The position numbers and the translations under genes were made by a program. A stretch of 64,000 nt of DNA, taken from the NCBI GenBank assembly GCA_038002745.1, contig JBBODD010000001.1, forward strand, positions 3,844,001-3,908,000, in the 5' to 3' direction. Shown piece after piece: positions 26,369 through 35,619 of this stretch. Source of the stretch: Bacillus sp. FSL H8-0547 (lineage in GTDB: Bacteria > Bacillota > Bacilli > Bacillales > Bacillaceae). Numbering within the stretch: the stretch's first letter is position 1; every line of letters starts with the position of its first letter. The notes beneath the pieces are model-generated. The model saw only the letters and a list, made by a program, of their open reading frames with translations. It was not told where the DNA came from and ran no database searches.

Positions 26369-27145
26369 ATGAAATTTGTTCGTTATACGGCTGACTCAGC
26401 CGTTCGCCAAGGTGTTTTGCTGGATTCAGAAATAAAAGAAATAAGCGGGAACCTATTTTCAGAATGGGAGTATACCGGGCGTGTTTTGAATGTATCAGAA
26501 GTACAGCTGCTTGCACCGCTTGTACCAAACCAAATCATCGGCATCGGTGCGAATTTCGTTGCCGATCAGGGTGATCTGCCTGAAGTACTCCCTGACATTC
26601 CTGTCTTCTTTTTCAAGCCTGTTTCATCTGTCATCGGTCCTGATGAAAAAATAGTAATTCCCACAGGTACGGAAGAAGTAAAGTTTGAATCTGAGCTTGC
26701 CGTTGTTATTGGAAAAGAAGCAAAGAACCTGTCAGAAGATGAAGTACTCGACCATGTTTTCGGCTATACAGTCGGCAATGATGTGACAGCACCTGCTTTT
26801 TTCCACGGAGACGGACACTGGACGATCGGGAAATCGTTTGATACTTTTACACCTCTTGGCCCTGTCATTGAAACGGAGCTGGATCCGTTTGCAATAAATG
26901 TACAAGCCAGACTGAACGGGGAATTGAAGCAGGACAGCCCGCTGGATTTAATGATCATTCCCATCAAAAAAATGATTTCGTACCTCTCAAATGTCATGAC
27001 GCTTAATGAGGGGGATGTGATTTTAACCGGCAGTCCGGTTGGGGCAGAATTTGTAAAAGCGGGATCCGTCATTGAGTGCAGCATAGAGGGTATCGGCACA
27101 CTGAGAAATTCATTCTCTGAAGCCCGCGAGAGTGTAAAAAGCTAA
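26369..27145 (+). CDS. fumarylacetoacetate hydrolase (FAH) family protein
   Basis: 258 residues from ATG 26369, behind GAAAGGAGC; the longer frame would start inside the hairpin. The FAH fold metal and substrate motifs are seen: IIGIGANFVADQGD near residues 54-67, VKFESELAVVIGKEAKNL near 102-119 with two metal-binding Glu, FGYTVGNDVTAPAFFHGDGHWTIGKSFDTFTPLGP near 128-162, and LNEGDVILTGSPVGAEFV near 211. Such proteins are acylpyruvate hydrolases, oxaloacetate decarboxylases or ureidoglycolate lyases. In a locus built around glyoxylate and malate, oxaloacetate decarboxylase or a glyoxylate-producing lyase are the options I would test. Confidence 0.85.
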   Translation: MKFVRYTADSAVRQGVLLDSEIKEISGNLFSEWEYTGRVLNVSEVQLLAPLVPNQIIGIGANFVADQGDLPEVLPDIPVFFFKPVSSVIGPDEKIVIPTGTEEVKFESELAVVIGKEAKNLSEDEVLDHVFGYTVGNDVTAPAFFHGDGHWTIGKSFDTFTPLGPVIETELDPFAINVQARLNGELKQDSPLDLMIIPIKKMISYLSNVMTLNEGDVILTGSPVGAEFVKAGSVIECSIEGIGTLRNSFSEARESVKS

Positions 27146-27190
27146 AAATTCCTGTCATCGCAGCGAAAACGCGCATCCGGGGTGAACAGT

Positions 27191-27958
27191 ATGGAAAGGG
27201 AAAACATGGTGAAGTCAGTCGGCAGGGCACTGGACGTTATTGCGCTTATCAGCATGAAAAAAAGCGGTCTTGGCGTAACGGAAATCGCCGGGCAGATGGA
27301 TATTAACAAGAGCTCTGTCTACCGGATTCTTGCGACCTTAGTGCAATACGGATATGCCGAACAGAACGAGGAAACGGGCAAGTACAGGCTTGGCTATAAA
27401 TTTCTTGAAATCAGCACAAGGCTGCTTGATTCCATTGATTTAAGAGCAGAAGCGAAAACTCACCTCATAAAGCTCGAGCAGGAAACAAATGAGGTGATTC
27501 ACCTTGTCGTATATGATCAGGGTGAAGTGGTCTATATTGAAAAGCTTGACGGCAGTGAAACGCTGAGGATGCACTCTAAGGTCGGCAAGCGTGCACCGAT
27601 GCACTGCACGTCTGTCGGAAAAGCCATTCTTGCCCATCTTCCGGCAGAGACGGTCCAGGATATCCTTGACCGGAAAGGCCTGCCTGTTCATACGGCGAAT
27701 ACAATCATTAACAGGGATGATTTTCTTCAGGAGCTTTCCAGAGTAAAGAAAAAAGGAATCGCTCTGGATCTGGAAGAAAATGAACCCGGCATTACCTGTA
27801 TTGCAGCTCCGATTTTTGACCATTCAGGTCAGGTCATCGCTGCTTTCAGCATTTCCGGACCAACAATAAGAATGTCTGAGGACAGGCTGAAAGGTCTTGA
27901 GCCAAGAATAATTGAGACCGGAAAACTGATTTCAGCAAGATTGGGTTTTGAGAAGTAA
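27191..27958 (+). CDS. IclR-family transcriptional regulator
   Basis: 255 residues from ATG 27191, placed 6 nt behind GGGGTGA; ATG 27206 with AAAGGG upstream is also possible. The N-terminal winged helix (residues 6-70) contains LGVTEIAGQMDINKSSVYRILATL; the C-terminal IclR effector domain (80-250) shows GKRAPMHCTSVGKAILAHLP and ITCIAAPIFDHSGQVIAAFSISGP, typical ligand-pocket strands. E. coli IclR senses glyoxylate and pyruvate, and this copy sits between malate synthase and a lactate/glycolate permease. Matching dyads upstream of both (24087 and 28154) make it the likely shared regulator. Confidence 0.88.
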   Translation: MERENMVKSVGRALDVIALISMKKSGLGVTEIAGQMDINKSSVYRILATLVQYGYAEQNEETGKYRLGYKFLEISTRLLDSIDLRAEAKTHLIKLEQETNEVIHLVVYDQGEVVYIEKLDGSETLRMHSKVGKRAPMHCTSVGKAILAHLPAETVQDILDRKGLPVHTANTIINRDDFLQELSRVKKKGIALDLEENEPGITCIAAPIFDHSGQVIAAFSISGPTIRMSEDRLKGLEPRIIETGKLISARLGFEK

Positions 27959-27986
27959 GCATAAGATTGCCTGTTTTTTTACTATA

Positions 27987-28009
27987 GCAAAAACGGGCCC
28001 TTTTTTTGC
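27987..28009 (+). terminator. probable terminator after the IclR gene
   Basis: GCAAAAA / TTTTTGC arms flank CGGGCCC; the hairpin is AT-rich at its base with its T run forming part of the stem. A weaker candidate than the others. Confidence 0.5.
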
Positions 28010-28064
28010 CCTGAAATAGTTGTGTTAATTTTCTAACTATTATCGTAATTAAGCGTCCAGTTTG

Positions 28065-28123
28065 TATAATAGATGTGAGACGGCAGTTGTTATATAACAA
28101 TTTTAAGTATTGTTATATAACAT
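28065..28123 (+). promoter_or_regulatory. permease promoter -10 box followed by two tandem palindromes
   Basis: TATAAT at 28065-28070 has no good -35 box, suggesting an activator or an alternative start. Downstream lie TTGTTATATAACAA (28087-28100, perfect palindrome) and TTGTTATATAACAT (28110-28123, 12-bp perfect core), with centres 23 bp apart, about two helical turns. This is a typical cooperative repressor arrangement. The half-site TTGTTATAT is shared with the palindrome at 10564. Confidence 0.65.
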
Positions 28124-28153
28124 GTTGCACCCTCGCAAACGAAGTGAAATTGT

Positions 28154-28170
28154 GTTGCGCAATACAATAC
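28154..28170 (+). promoter_or_regulatory. second IclR-type operator, before the permease gene
   Basis: GTTGCGCAATACAATAC shares its first 12 bases with the site at 24087; the right arm has two changes from the ideal dyad. It lies 18 bp before the permease GTG start. Confidence 0.5.
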
Positions 28171-28188
28171 AGAAAAGGGGGAATATCA

Positions 28189-29967
28189 GTGAGCACGGGT
28201 ATGCTGGGACTATTATCACTTTTGCCGATTTTAGTAGTAGGAATTTTTCTTGTAGGGTTAAGATGGCCGGCAAGCAAAGCAATGCCCATTTCGTACATAA
28301 CAGCCATTGCGCTTGCCTTGTTCGTGTGGAAGGTTCCCGGAGCAACAGTTGCAGCAGCATCTGTCAATGGACTGGTTGTCGCAGGAACACTTCTTTACAT
28401 CATTTTCGGTGCCATTCTGCTTTTAAATACACTTCAGGAAAGCGGCGGAATAAAAACGATCCGCCAGGGATTCACAGATATTTCGACTGACAGACGGATC
28501 CAGGTGATCATCATAGCATGGCTGTTCGGATCGTTTATCGAGGGAGCATCCGGATTCGGCACGCCTGCAGCAGTTGCAGTGCCGCTTATGGTCGGCCTCG
28601 GTTTTCCTGCAATGGCAGCGGTTATTGCCGGAATGGTGATCCAGAGCACACCCGTTTCATTCGGTGCGGTTGGCACGCCAATGCTTGTGGGTGTACAAAC
28701 TGGACTTTCTGCAGACACATCCATAACAGGAGACTTTCTCGCTCTTGTTACCGCAATTGGAGGACAAGTTGCTATTCTTCATATGATAGCAGGTACGCTG
28801 ATTCCGCTGTTTGTCGTTGCACTAATGACAAGATATTTTGGAAAAAACAAATCGTTTGCTGAAGGATTAAAGGTCTGGAAATTTGCCCTTTTCTCTGCGT
28901 TTGCCATGACCATTCCATATGTCATTACCGCCAATACTCTCGGTCCTGAGTTTCCTTCCATGATCGGAGGTCTGACCGGTCTTGCCATCGTGGTCTTTGC
29001 AGCGAAAAAAGGGTTTCTCATGCCTCCAAAAGAAGAAGCATGGGATTTTGAGGCGAAATCAAAGTGGGATCCTGAGTGGAGCGGATCACTTGAAATCAAG
29101 GATATTTCACACAAAAGCGGAAGCATGAGCATGATGATGGCCTGGGCTCCATATGTTCTGGTAGGTCTTTTTCTGGTCATCTCAAGATTAAAAACGCTCC
29201 CTGTCATGGGCTGGCTGCAGTCATGGGTCGTTTCGTTTCCCAACATGTTCGGCTCTGAAGTCAGCGCGAGCTTTCAGCCGCTTTATCTTCCGGGTACGAT
29301 TTTTATCCTTGTATCCCTCATCACGTACTTTTTGCACGGTATGAATGGAAGCGCATACAAAAATGCATGGTCACAATCAGCCAAAACAACTCTCGCCGCA
29401 TCTACTGCGCTTATATTCACTGTGCCGATGGTGCAGGTATTTATCAATTCAGGCGGCGGGGCTGCAGGATTTGATAAAATGCCGATTGAACTTGCAAATG
29501 GTGCAGCTGCCATTGCAGGGGAATTCTGGCCGTTCTTTGCTACTTTTATCGGAGGAATCGGGGCGTTCATTGCCGGAAGCAACACAGTCAGCAACATGAT
29601 GTTCAGTCTTTTTCAATACGATGTAGGTTCAAAAATCGGCGTGGATCCAACATGGATCGTAGCGCTTCAGGCAGTCGGCGGTGCAGCTGGAAACATGATC
29701 TGCGTACATAACGTAGTCGCTGCATCTGCCGTCGTCGGCTTGTTTGGAAAAGAAGGTATTGTCATCAGAAAAACAATCTTCCCGTTTACGTATTACGCGC
29801 TTTTATCAGGGGCGGTTGGGTATTCAATCGTCTGGTATTCGCAAAAGGGCATCTTTAATTTAGGGTCCTATGTGGCCGTCGCCATCGCGATGGCAGCGAT
29901 TTACATCGTGGCAACAGGGCAAAAGCGCGCTGCGGAGCTATCAGACAGCAAAACGATGAAATTATAA
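28189..29967 (+). CDS. lctP: LctP-family permease (L-lactate or glycolate)
   Basis: 592 residues from GTG 28189, behind AAGGGGG; the longer upstream frame would run through the operator palindromes. A 12 or more segment membrane protein of the lactate permease family with [29 protein letters not shown] near residues 105-131, the family hallmark, and [19 protein letters not shown] near 462-480. The family includes lactate permeases LldP and LutP and the glycolate permease GlcA. It sits exactly between the glycolate oxidase/malate synthase genes and lutABC, so it may import both acids. Its upstream region carries three regulator sites. Confidence 0.88.
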   Translation: MSTGMLGLLSLLPILVVGIFLVGLRWPASKAMPISYITAIALALFVWKVPGATVAAASVNGLVVAGTLLYIIFGAILLLNTLQESGGIKTIRQGFTDISTDRRIQVIIIAWLFGSFIEGASGFGTPAAVAVPLMVGLGFPAMAAVIAGMVIQSTPVSFGAVGTPMLVGVQTGLSADTSITGDFLALVTAIGGQVAILHMIAGTLIPLFVVALMTRYFGKNKSFAEGLKVWKFALFSAFAMTIPYVITANTLGPEFPSMIGGLTGLAIVVFAAKKGFLMPPKEEAWDFEAKSKWDPEWSGSLEIKDISHKSGSMSMMMAWAPYVLVGLFLVISRLKTLPVMGWLQSWVVSFPNMFGSEVSASFQPLYLPGTIFILVSLITYFLHGMNGSAYKNAWSQSAKTTLAASTALIFTVPMVQVFINSGGGAAGFDKMPIELANGAAAIAGEFWPFFATFIGGIGAFIAGSNTVSNMMFSLFQYDVGSKIGVDPTWIVALQAVGGAAGNMICVHNVVAASAVVGLFGKEGIVIRKTIFPFTYYALLSGAVGYSIVWYSQKGIFNLGSYVAVAIAMAAIYIVATGQKRAAELSDSKTMKL

Positions 29968-29974
29968 ACAATCA

Positions 29975-30001
29975 GAAAGCTGCCGAACTCAGGCAGCTTT
30001 C
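29975..30001 (+). terminator. rho-independent terminator
   Basis: A perfect 10-bp stem GAAAGCTGCC / GGCAGCTTTC, 7-nt loop, weak T tail (GCTTTT). Confidence 0.75.
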
Positions 30002-30077
30002 GCTTTTCCTTCGTTTAGCCCTCGAAGTTCATGTATACTAAAAGTAAGAAAATTCTTGCAAAAGAGGTGGGGAACCA

Positions 30078-30800
30078 GTGAAAGTATCATTGTTTATCAC
30101 GTGCCTTGCAGATGTCTTTTATTCAAATGTAGGAAAAAACACGGTCGAACTTCTTGAAAAGCAAGGATGCGAGGTTGATTTTCCGGCTGCACAAACGTGC
30201 TGCGGTCAGCCTGCTTATAACAGCGGCTATCATAAAGAAACACGGGAAGTCGCCAAGCATATGATCTCGGTATTTGAAGCATCTGATTATGTTGTCGGTC
30301 CATCAGGCTCATGTGTGGCCATGCTGCATGAGTATGAGGAGCTTTTCAAGGAGGATCCTCTATGGAGAGACCGTGCCCGCCAATTATCAAAGAAATCCTA
30401 TGAACTGACTCAGTTTTTAGTAGAGGTTTTGAAAATAGAAGATGTAAATGCTAGTTTCCCTGCAAATGCGACGTATCACAAATCCTGCCACATGACCCGC
30501 CTGCTCGGTGTGAAAGACGCACCGGACAAGCTGCTGCAGCATGTAGACGGCCTTGAAGTGACGCCTCTTCCAAACAGTCAGGACTGCTGCGGATTCGGAG
30601 GCACATTTTCTGTGAAAATGGTTCCGATTTCAGAACAGATGGTGGATGAGAAAGTCACTCATATTCAGGAAACCGGCGCTGATGTTCTGATTGGAGCCGA
30701 TTGCGGATGTCTGATGAACATCGGCGGAAGAATCAACCGGAAAGGCATTCCAATTAAAGTTATGCACATAGCCGAAGTGCTGAACAGCGGGGTGAAGTGA
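30078..30800 (+). CDS. lutA: L-lactate utilization protein LutA
   Basis: 240 residues with two CCG cysteine-rich domains: [13 protein letters not shown] near residue 38 and [13 protein letters not shown] near 169, preceded by the paired cysteine segments [10 protein letters not shown] and ATYHKSCHM. LutA works with LutB and LutC as an iron-sulfur L-lactate oxidase that makes pyruvate at the membrane. RBS AAGAGGTGGGG before the GTG at 30078. A TATACT box lies at 30034-30039. It is 1 bp from lutB. Confidence 0.93.
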   Translation: MKVSLFITCLADVFYSNVGKNTVELLEKQGCEVDFPAAQTCCGQPAYNSGYHKETREVAKHMISVFEASDYVVGPSGSCVAMLHEYEELFKEDPLWRDRARQLSKKSYELTQFLVEVLKIEDVNASFPANATYHKSCHMTRLLGVKDAPDKLLQHVDGLEVTPLPNSQDCCGFGGTFSVKMVPISEQMVDEKVTHIQETGADVLIGADCGCLMNIGGRINRKGIPIKVMHIAEVLNSGVK

Positions 30801-30801
30801 T

Positions 30802-32241
30802 ATGCCGATGAAAATAGGCAATGACTCCTTTTTCAACCGGGTTGAAAGCGGCGTCAGCAATCCGTTTATGAGAAAAGCAGTCGCTTCTGCGCAGGAGAGG
30901 ATGCAGGGGCGAAGACTGCAGGCAACAGAAGAGCTCGGCAACTGGGAAGAATGGCGAAAACTTGGGGAAGAGATCCGCACGCACACTCTTCAAAACCTTG
31001 ACTATTATTTAGAGCAATTGAGCGAGAATGTATCCAAAAGGGGCGGACACGTATTTTTTGCTTCTACGAAAGAAGAAGCAAACGAATATATCACTAAAAT
31101 AGCCCTTGAAAAAAAGGCAAAAAAAATCGTGAAGTCCAAATCCATGGTCACAGAGGAAATCCATCTGAATGAAGCGCTTGAAAAAGCAGGGTGCGAGGTG
31201 ATTGAAACCGACCTCGGAGAATACATCCTCCAGCTCGATGATCATGACCCGCCTTCACATATTGTTGTGCCTGCCCTGCACAAAAACAAGGAGCAAATCC
31301 GTGACACGTTTAAAGAAAAACGGGGGTACGACAAAACTGAGCTGCCTGAAGAGCTTGCCCTGTTTGCAAGAGAACAGCTGCGGAAGGATTTCCTTAGCGC
31401 AGATCTTGGAATTACAGGATGCAACTTCGCCGTAGCGGAATCAGGCTCGATTTGTCTTGTCACGAACGAAGGAAATGCAGGCCTTGTCACGGCACTGCCG
31501 AAAACGCAGATTACAGTCATGGGAATGGAGCGCATTGTCCCGACTTTTGAGGAGCTGGATGTGCTTGTGAGTCTCCTTTGCCGCAGTGCGGTAGGTCAAA
31601 AACTGACAAGTTATATTACGAATTTGACAGGGCCAAGAGATGACGGTGATGCAGACGGACCTGAGGAGTTTCACCTGGTGATTGTCGACAACGGGAGATC
31701 CGCTATTCTCGGCACCGAGTTTCAAAGTGCGCTTCACTGCATAAGATGCGCGGCATGTGTCAATGTCTGCCCGGTTTACCGCCATATCGGAGGGCATTCC
31801 TATGGATCGATTTATGCAGGCCCGATTGGAGCTGTTCTGTCGCCGCTGCTCGGGGGATATGACGATTATAAGGAGCTTCCTTATGCTTCCTCGCTTTGTG
31901 CAGCCTGCACGGATGCCTGTCCTGTGAAAATACCGCTGCATGAGCTTTTAATCAAACATAGAAGAAAAATGGTAGAAGAAGAAGGCAGATCTGCCTTTGG
32001 CGAAAAGCTTGCCATGAAAGGCTATCAGCTCGCCGCAAGCTCTCCGGGCATCTACAGCGCGGGGACGAAATCAGCCTCCGCTGTTATGTCTCCATTTACG
32101 AGCTCAGGCATGGTCAAAAAAGGCCCGGGTCCAATCAAGCCGTGGACAGATGTGAGAGATTTCCCGGCACCAAGCAAAGAAAGATTCAGAGATTGGATGA
32201 AAAAGAGGGAGGAGAAGCGTGATGAAAACAGGCACCATTGA
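30802..32241 (+). CDS. lutB: L-lactate utilization protein LutB
   Basis: A 479-residue protein with an N-terminal LUD domain ([23 protein letters not shown] near residues 202-224) and a C-terminal pair of 4Fe-4S clusters: [12 protein letters not shown] near residues 313-324 and CAACTDACP near 366-374. It transfers electrons from lactate within the LutABC complex. It begins 1 bp after lutA and overlaps lutC by 20 bp, so the three are translationally coupled. Confidence 0.94.
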   Translation: MPMKIGNDSFFNRVESGVSNPFMRKAVASAQERMQGRRLQATEELGNWEEWRKLGEEIRTHTLQNLDYYLEQLSENVSKRGGHVFFASTKEEANEYITKIALEKKAKKIVKSKSMVTEEIHLNEALEKAGCEVIETDLGEYILQLDDHDPPSHIVVPALHKNKEQIRDTFKEKRGYDKTELPEELALFAREQLRKDFLSADLGITGCNFAVAESGSICLVTNEGNAGLVTALPKTQITVMGMERIVPTFEELDVLVSLLCRSAVGQKLTSYITNLTGPRDDGDADGPEEFHLVIVDNGRSAILGTEFQSALHCIRCAACVNVCPVYRHIGGHSYGSIYAGPIGAVLSPLLGGYDDYKELPYASSLCAACTDACPVKIPLHELLIKHRRKMVEEEGRSAFGEKLAMKGYQLAASSPGIYSAGTKSASAVMSPFTSSGMVKKGPGPIKPWTDVRDFPAPSKERFRDWMKKREEKRDENRHH

Positions 32242-32938
32242 AAACCGGGACTCTTTCCTTGAAAATGTTGCAGCAAAGCTTGGCCGAAGCAGAAGATCTT
32301 CTGGAGTGACGAAACCGGACTGGCAGACGAATCCCCAATGGGATGTATACAGAAACAGCAGTAAAAAAGAGCTTGCCGGCGTTCTGAAAAAACAATGTCT
32401 GCTTATTCATACGCAGTATATGGAAACGGACAAAGAAGGTCTTTTTGAAAAAGTGCAGCATGTGATAAATGACTACGGCGCAAAGTCAGCAGTCATTCCC
32501 AAGGATCCCCGCTTTGAAGCATTAGGCGAGAACTATATGGCTTTGTGGAAGGAGAAGGGGACCTCCGTTCATGAATGGAACCATGAACTTGCTGAGGAAA
32601 ATATCACCGCGTGCGAACGGGCTGACATCGGAATTGCTTTCAGCGATCTTACGCTTGCTGAATCAGGAACGGTTGTCCAGTTCAGCAGCAGGGATAAAGG
32701 CAGATCGATCCATCTTCTTCCAAAGACCTATTTATGTATTGTGCCGCTGAGCACTCTTGTACCAAGGCTCACTCAAGCGGCTGAACATATACGCAGACAC
32801 CTGAAAAACGGAGAACATCTAGCGTCATGCGCAGACTTTATTACCGGTCCGAGCAACAGTGCGGATATAGAGCTCAATTTGATTGTCGGTGTACATGGAC
32901 CAATTAAAGCATCCTATATTGTCGTCACAGATCTGTAA
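32222..32938 (+). CDS. lutC: L-lactate utilization protein LutC
   Basis: 238 residues from ATG 32222, with GGGAGGAGAAG upstream inside lutB; GTG 32219 is adjacent but closer to the ribosome site. A single LUD domain with [34 protein letters not shown] near residues 137-170 and a C-terminal [19 protein letters not shown] motif near 208. It completes the lactate oxidation complex. A very strong terminator follows. Confidence 0.93.
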   Translation: MKTGTIENRDSFLENVAAKLGRSRRSSGVTKPDWQTNPQWDVYRNSSKKELAGVLKKQCLLIHTQYMETDKEGLFEKVQHVINDYGAKSAVIPKDPRFEALGENYMALWKEKGTSVHEWNHELAEENITACERADIGIAFSDLTLAESGTVVQFSSRDKGRSIHLLPKTYLCIVPLSTLVPRLTQAAEHIRRHLKNGEHLASCADFITGPSNSADIELNLIVGVHGPIKASYIVVTDL

Positions 32939-32942
32939 AATG

Positions 32943-32975
32943 AACCCCCGTCTGCATGGGCAGACGGGGGTTTTT
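32943..32975. terminator. strong terminator after lutC
   Basis: A GC-rich stem of 12-13 bp (AACCCCCGTCTG / CAGACGGGGGTT) with a short loop and a T tail on the plus strand. It also faces the convergent dehydrogenase gene. Confidence 0.92.
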
Positions 32976-32986
32976 GCATCGGCAGC

Positions 32987-34273
32987 TCAGACTTTCCTGC
33001 CGTCTCCAAGACGGAACAATGTGTCTGCATCAGGCAGATTTTTGGTCACGTTTCTCGTATCAAAAATAATGGATGCGTGCTGTGCGATCAGGTCAAGGGG
33101 GATCTGGGTATGATCCGTTAAAATAACCACAATGTCCGCTTCCTTCAGAACCTCTTCTGTTAAATCGATGCTCTTGTACTCTTTTCCATGGATGGTCATG
33201 ACCGGAATAAAAGGATCATGATAGGATACATCGGTTTCTGACTCTGCTATTGTTTCAAACACTTCAACAGCAGTAGAATCCCTTATGTCCGCCACGTCTT
33301 TTTTGTACGTTACCCCGTATAAAAGGATTTTCGGATCCGTTTTTTCCCCGAGCAGCTTTCTTGTGCGCTCCGCCACATACGTCACCATTTTGTCATTCAC
33401 GTGATCAGACAGTGAAATAAATCCGCTGCTTTTTTGTGACTGCTGAAGCTTCCACTGCAGGTAAAGCGGGTCTACCGGAATACAGTGTCCCCCAATGCCC
33501 GGTCCGGGATAAAAAGGTGTATACCCGTATGGTTTTGTAGAAGCCGCATCAATGACTTCCCAAATATTGATGCCAAGATCATCACATAAAACCGCCATTT
33601 CATTCATAAATGAAATATTAATGAAACGGAAGGTGTTTTCCAGCAGTTTCGTTAATTCTGCCGCTTCAGCAGAGGACACAAGCACGACCTGATCATATAC
33701 TTGCGAATAAAGATCGTAGGCCGCTTTTTGGCAAGCAGGTGTAATGCCACCCACAACTTTTGGTATTTGTGTCACGGCATACTGCTTATTGCCTGGATCG
33801 ATTCGCTCCGGTGAATTTGCCAGATAAAAATCGATTCCCGCCTTCATATCGTCCCGTTCGAGCATTGGAAGCAGGACGTCCTTTGTCGTTCCTGGAAATG
33901 TGGAGCTTTCTAAAATGACCAGCTGCCCTTTTTGAAGATGTTTGGCAATTTCTTTTCCAGCACTCTCAACGTATTTCAAATCCGGGTTCTTATCTTTTAA
34001 AGGTGTTGGCACACATACAATTATCGATTGTACACTTTTCATGATGTCAAAATCGCCGGTCGGAATGAAATTCTGATTTTCCACTGCGTTCTTCAGCCGC
34101 TCATGGCTCACATCATCTATATAACTGACTTTATTTGCTAAAGAGGCAATTTTTCTTCCGTCCACATCAATTCCGTACACTTGAAATCCTTTTTCCGCCA
34201 ATGTAACAGATAGGGGCAGGCCAACGAAACCTAAACCTATGACTGCAAGTTTACCTTTGTATTTATCTGCCAC
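32987..34273 (-). CDS. nucleotide sugar dehydrogenase, UDP-N-acetylglucosamine 6-dehydrogenase (WbpA) type
   Basis: 428 residues from a GTG start at 34273 (minus strand); GAGGAG lies 8 nt upstream, whereas the ATG at 34291 has no ribosome site. The NAD site is LAVIGLGFVGLPLSVTLAEKG near residue 9. STKPYGYTPFYPGPGIGGHCIPVDPLYLQWKL near residues 245-276 contains the catalytic Cys, and its wording (STKPxG, PGPGxGGHCIPxDP) matches the WbpA UDP-GlcNAc dehydrogenase branch more than UDP-glucose dehydrogenase. NSPERIDPGN near residue 158 agrees. It would turn UDP-GlcNAc into UDP-GlcNAc uronic acid. It is divergent from the aminotransferase operon, with which it makes a biosynthetic set. Confidence 0.87.
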   Translation of the reverse strand: MADKYKGKLAVIGLGFVGLPLSVTLAEKGFQVYGIDVDGRKIASLANKVSYIDDVSHERLKNAVENQNFIPTGDFDIMKSVQSIIVCVPTPLKDKNPDLKYVESAGKEIAKHLQKGQLVILESSTFPGTTKDVLLPMLERDDMKAGIDFYLANSPERIDPGNKQYAVTQIPKVVGGITPACQKAAYDLYSQVYDQVVLVSSAEAAELTKLLENTFRFINISFMNEMAVLCDDLGINIWEVIDAASTKPYGYTPFYPGPGIGGHCIPVDPLYLQWKLQQSQKSSGFISLSDHVNDKMVTYVAERTRKLLGEKTDPKILLYGVTYKKDVADIRDSTAVEVFETIAESETDVSYHDPFIPVMTIHGKEYKSIDLTEEVLKEADIVVILTDHTQIPLDLIAQHASIIFDTRNVTKNLPDADTLFRLGDGRKV

Positions 34274-34433
34274 TTTCAAATCTCCTCGCATTATCTTGGT
34301 AGTTTAGTCTCGTTATGTTATGCACAATCTTTTTATCCGCCATAGACAATCAACTAGATATGAAAAATAGGCAGATAACGAAAAAAACGGAGAAAAGTAC
34401 AAGGTTAGCTCAGGTAATTGGTCACATGCCGTA

Positions 34434-34461
34434 GCACCCGCCTTCCCTTTTTCATACATTA
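34434..34461 (+). promoter_or_regulatory. sigma-K-type sporulation promoter of the nucleotide-sugar operon
   Basis: CACC at 34434-34437 and CATACATTA at 34453-34461, separated by 15 bp, match the sigma-K consensus (AC-type -35; CATANNNTA -10). The -10 also fits sigma-E, but the -35 does not. The rest of 34274-34506 holds the divergent leader of the dehydrogenase gene. Confidence 0.6.
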
Positions 34462-34506
34462 ATGGTGGTGTATGCGAACTTGAATTCATCAGAGAAGGAG
34501 CAGATT

Positions 34507-35619
34507 ATGATCAATCTGGTAGATTTACAGAGACAATTTCAAGCGATAAAAGAAGAAGTGTTTAAGGAAATAGAAAAAGTGTATGATTCCGGACAGTATA
34601 TTCTCGGCCCGAAAGTGCTTGAGCTGGAAATGAAAATTGCAGCGAAAATCGGAGTGACGGATAGCATCGCTGTCGGAAATGGAACAGATGCACTCGTCAT
34701 GGTGCTTGATGCACTTGGCATCGGAGCGGGCGATGAAGTCATTACTTCTCCGTTTACGTTTTTCGCAAGTGCAGAAGCCATTTCAAGGGTCGGGGCAACT
34801 CCAGTATTTGCAGATGTCGATCCGAAGAATTTTGATCTTGATCCTGTAAAAGTGGAAAAAGCGATCACGGAAAAAACAAAAGCCATCATTCCCGTTCATA
34901 TCTTCGGTCAGCCGGCTGATATGGATGAGATGAATGCTCTTGCCAAAAAACACAAACTTACGGTCATAGAAGATGCCTGCCAGGCTTTTGGCGCATCTTA
35001 CAAGGGGAAAAGAGCCGGCAGTCTCGCAGATGTTGCCTGCTTCTCTTTTTTTCCTACAAAAAATTTAGGCACAATTGGCGACGGAGGCATCATCACAACC
35101 TCGAATGCTGAGCTTGCAGCGAAGTTAAGAAAGCTCAGAATGCACGGCACGTCGAAGAAGTATTATCACGATTCAATCGGATACAACAGCCGGCTTGATG
35201 AAATCCATGCGGCCATTCTGCTTGTAGTTCTTGAACGGATTGATGAGTGGAACGGCATGCGCCAGGGATTTGCCGATCAATACGGACGGGAACTTGCTTC
35301 CATAAAAGGACTTTCATGTCCAGCAGTATCCGAAGACAGAACTCATATTTACCATCTTTACTGCCTTCAATCTGAAAAAAGAGATGAATGTCTGCAGTTG
35401 CTTCAGGCAAACAGCATAGCATCTGGAGTCTATTATCCGCAGTGTCTTCATTTGCAGGACGTATATCGGTCTCTTGGCTACAGAAAAGGCGATTTCCCTG
35501 CAGCGGAGAAGCTGTCAGACACTTTGTTTGCGGTGCCGATGCATCCTTTCTTATTTAAAAAGGAGCAGGAAAAAATCATCCAAACCTTGAAATTGGCGTT
35601 CGGCGGGGATGTAAAATGA
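34507..35619 (+). CDS. DegT/DnrJ/EryC1/StrS sugar aminotransferase (WbpE-like)
   Basis: 370 residues from ATG 34507 behind AAGGAG. PLP-dependent fold type I enzyme: VGNGTDALVMVLDALGIG near residues 56-73, VIEDACQAFGASYKGKRAG near 153-171 and the PLP Lys K185 in SFFPTKNLGTIGDGG. Throughout the N-terminal half the wording parallels P. aeruginosa WbpE (VDLQ at the start, YILGP, DEVITPxF, AKPVYVDIDP-like FADVDP), which transaminates a UDP-3-keto-GlcNAc uronic acid. The stop overlaps the next ATG by 4 bp. It heads a four-gene operon behind a sigma-K-type promoter. Confidence 0.9.
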   Translation: MINLVDLQRQFQAIKEEVFKEIEKVYDSGQYILGPKVLELEMKIAAKIGVTDSIAVGNGTDALVMVLDALGIGAGDEVITSPFTFFASAEAISRVGATPVFADVDPKNFDLDPVKVEKAITEKTKAIIPVHIFGQPADMDEMNALAKKHKLTVIEDACQAFGASYKGKRAGSLADVACFSFFPTKNLGTIGDGGIITTSNAELAAKLRKLRMHGTSKKYYHDSIGYNSRLDEIHAAILLVVLERIDEWNGMRQGFADQYGRELASIKGLSCPAVSEDRTHIYHLYCLQSEKRDECLQLLQANSIASGVYYPQCLHLQDVYRSLGYRKGDFPAAEKLSDTLFAVPMHPFLFKKEQEKIIQTLKLAFGGDVK

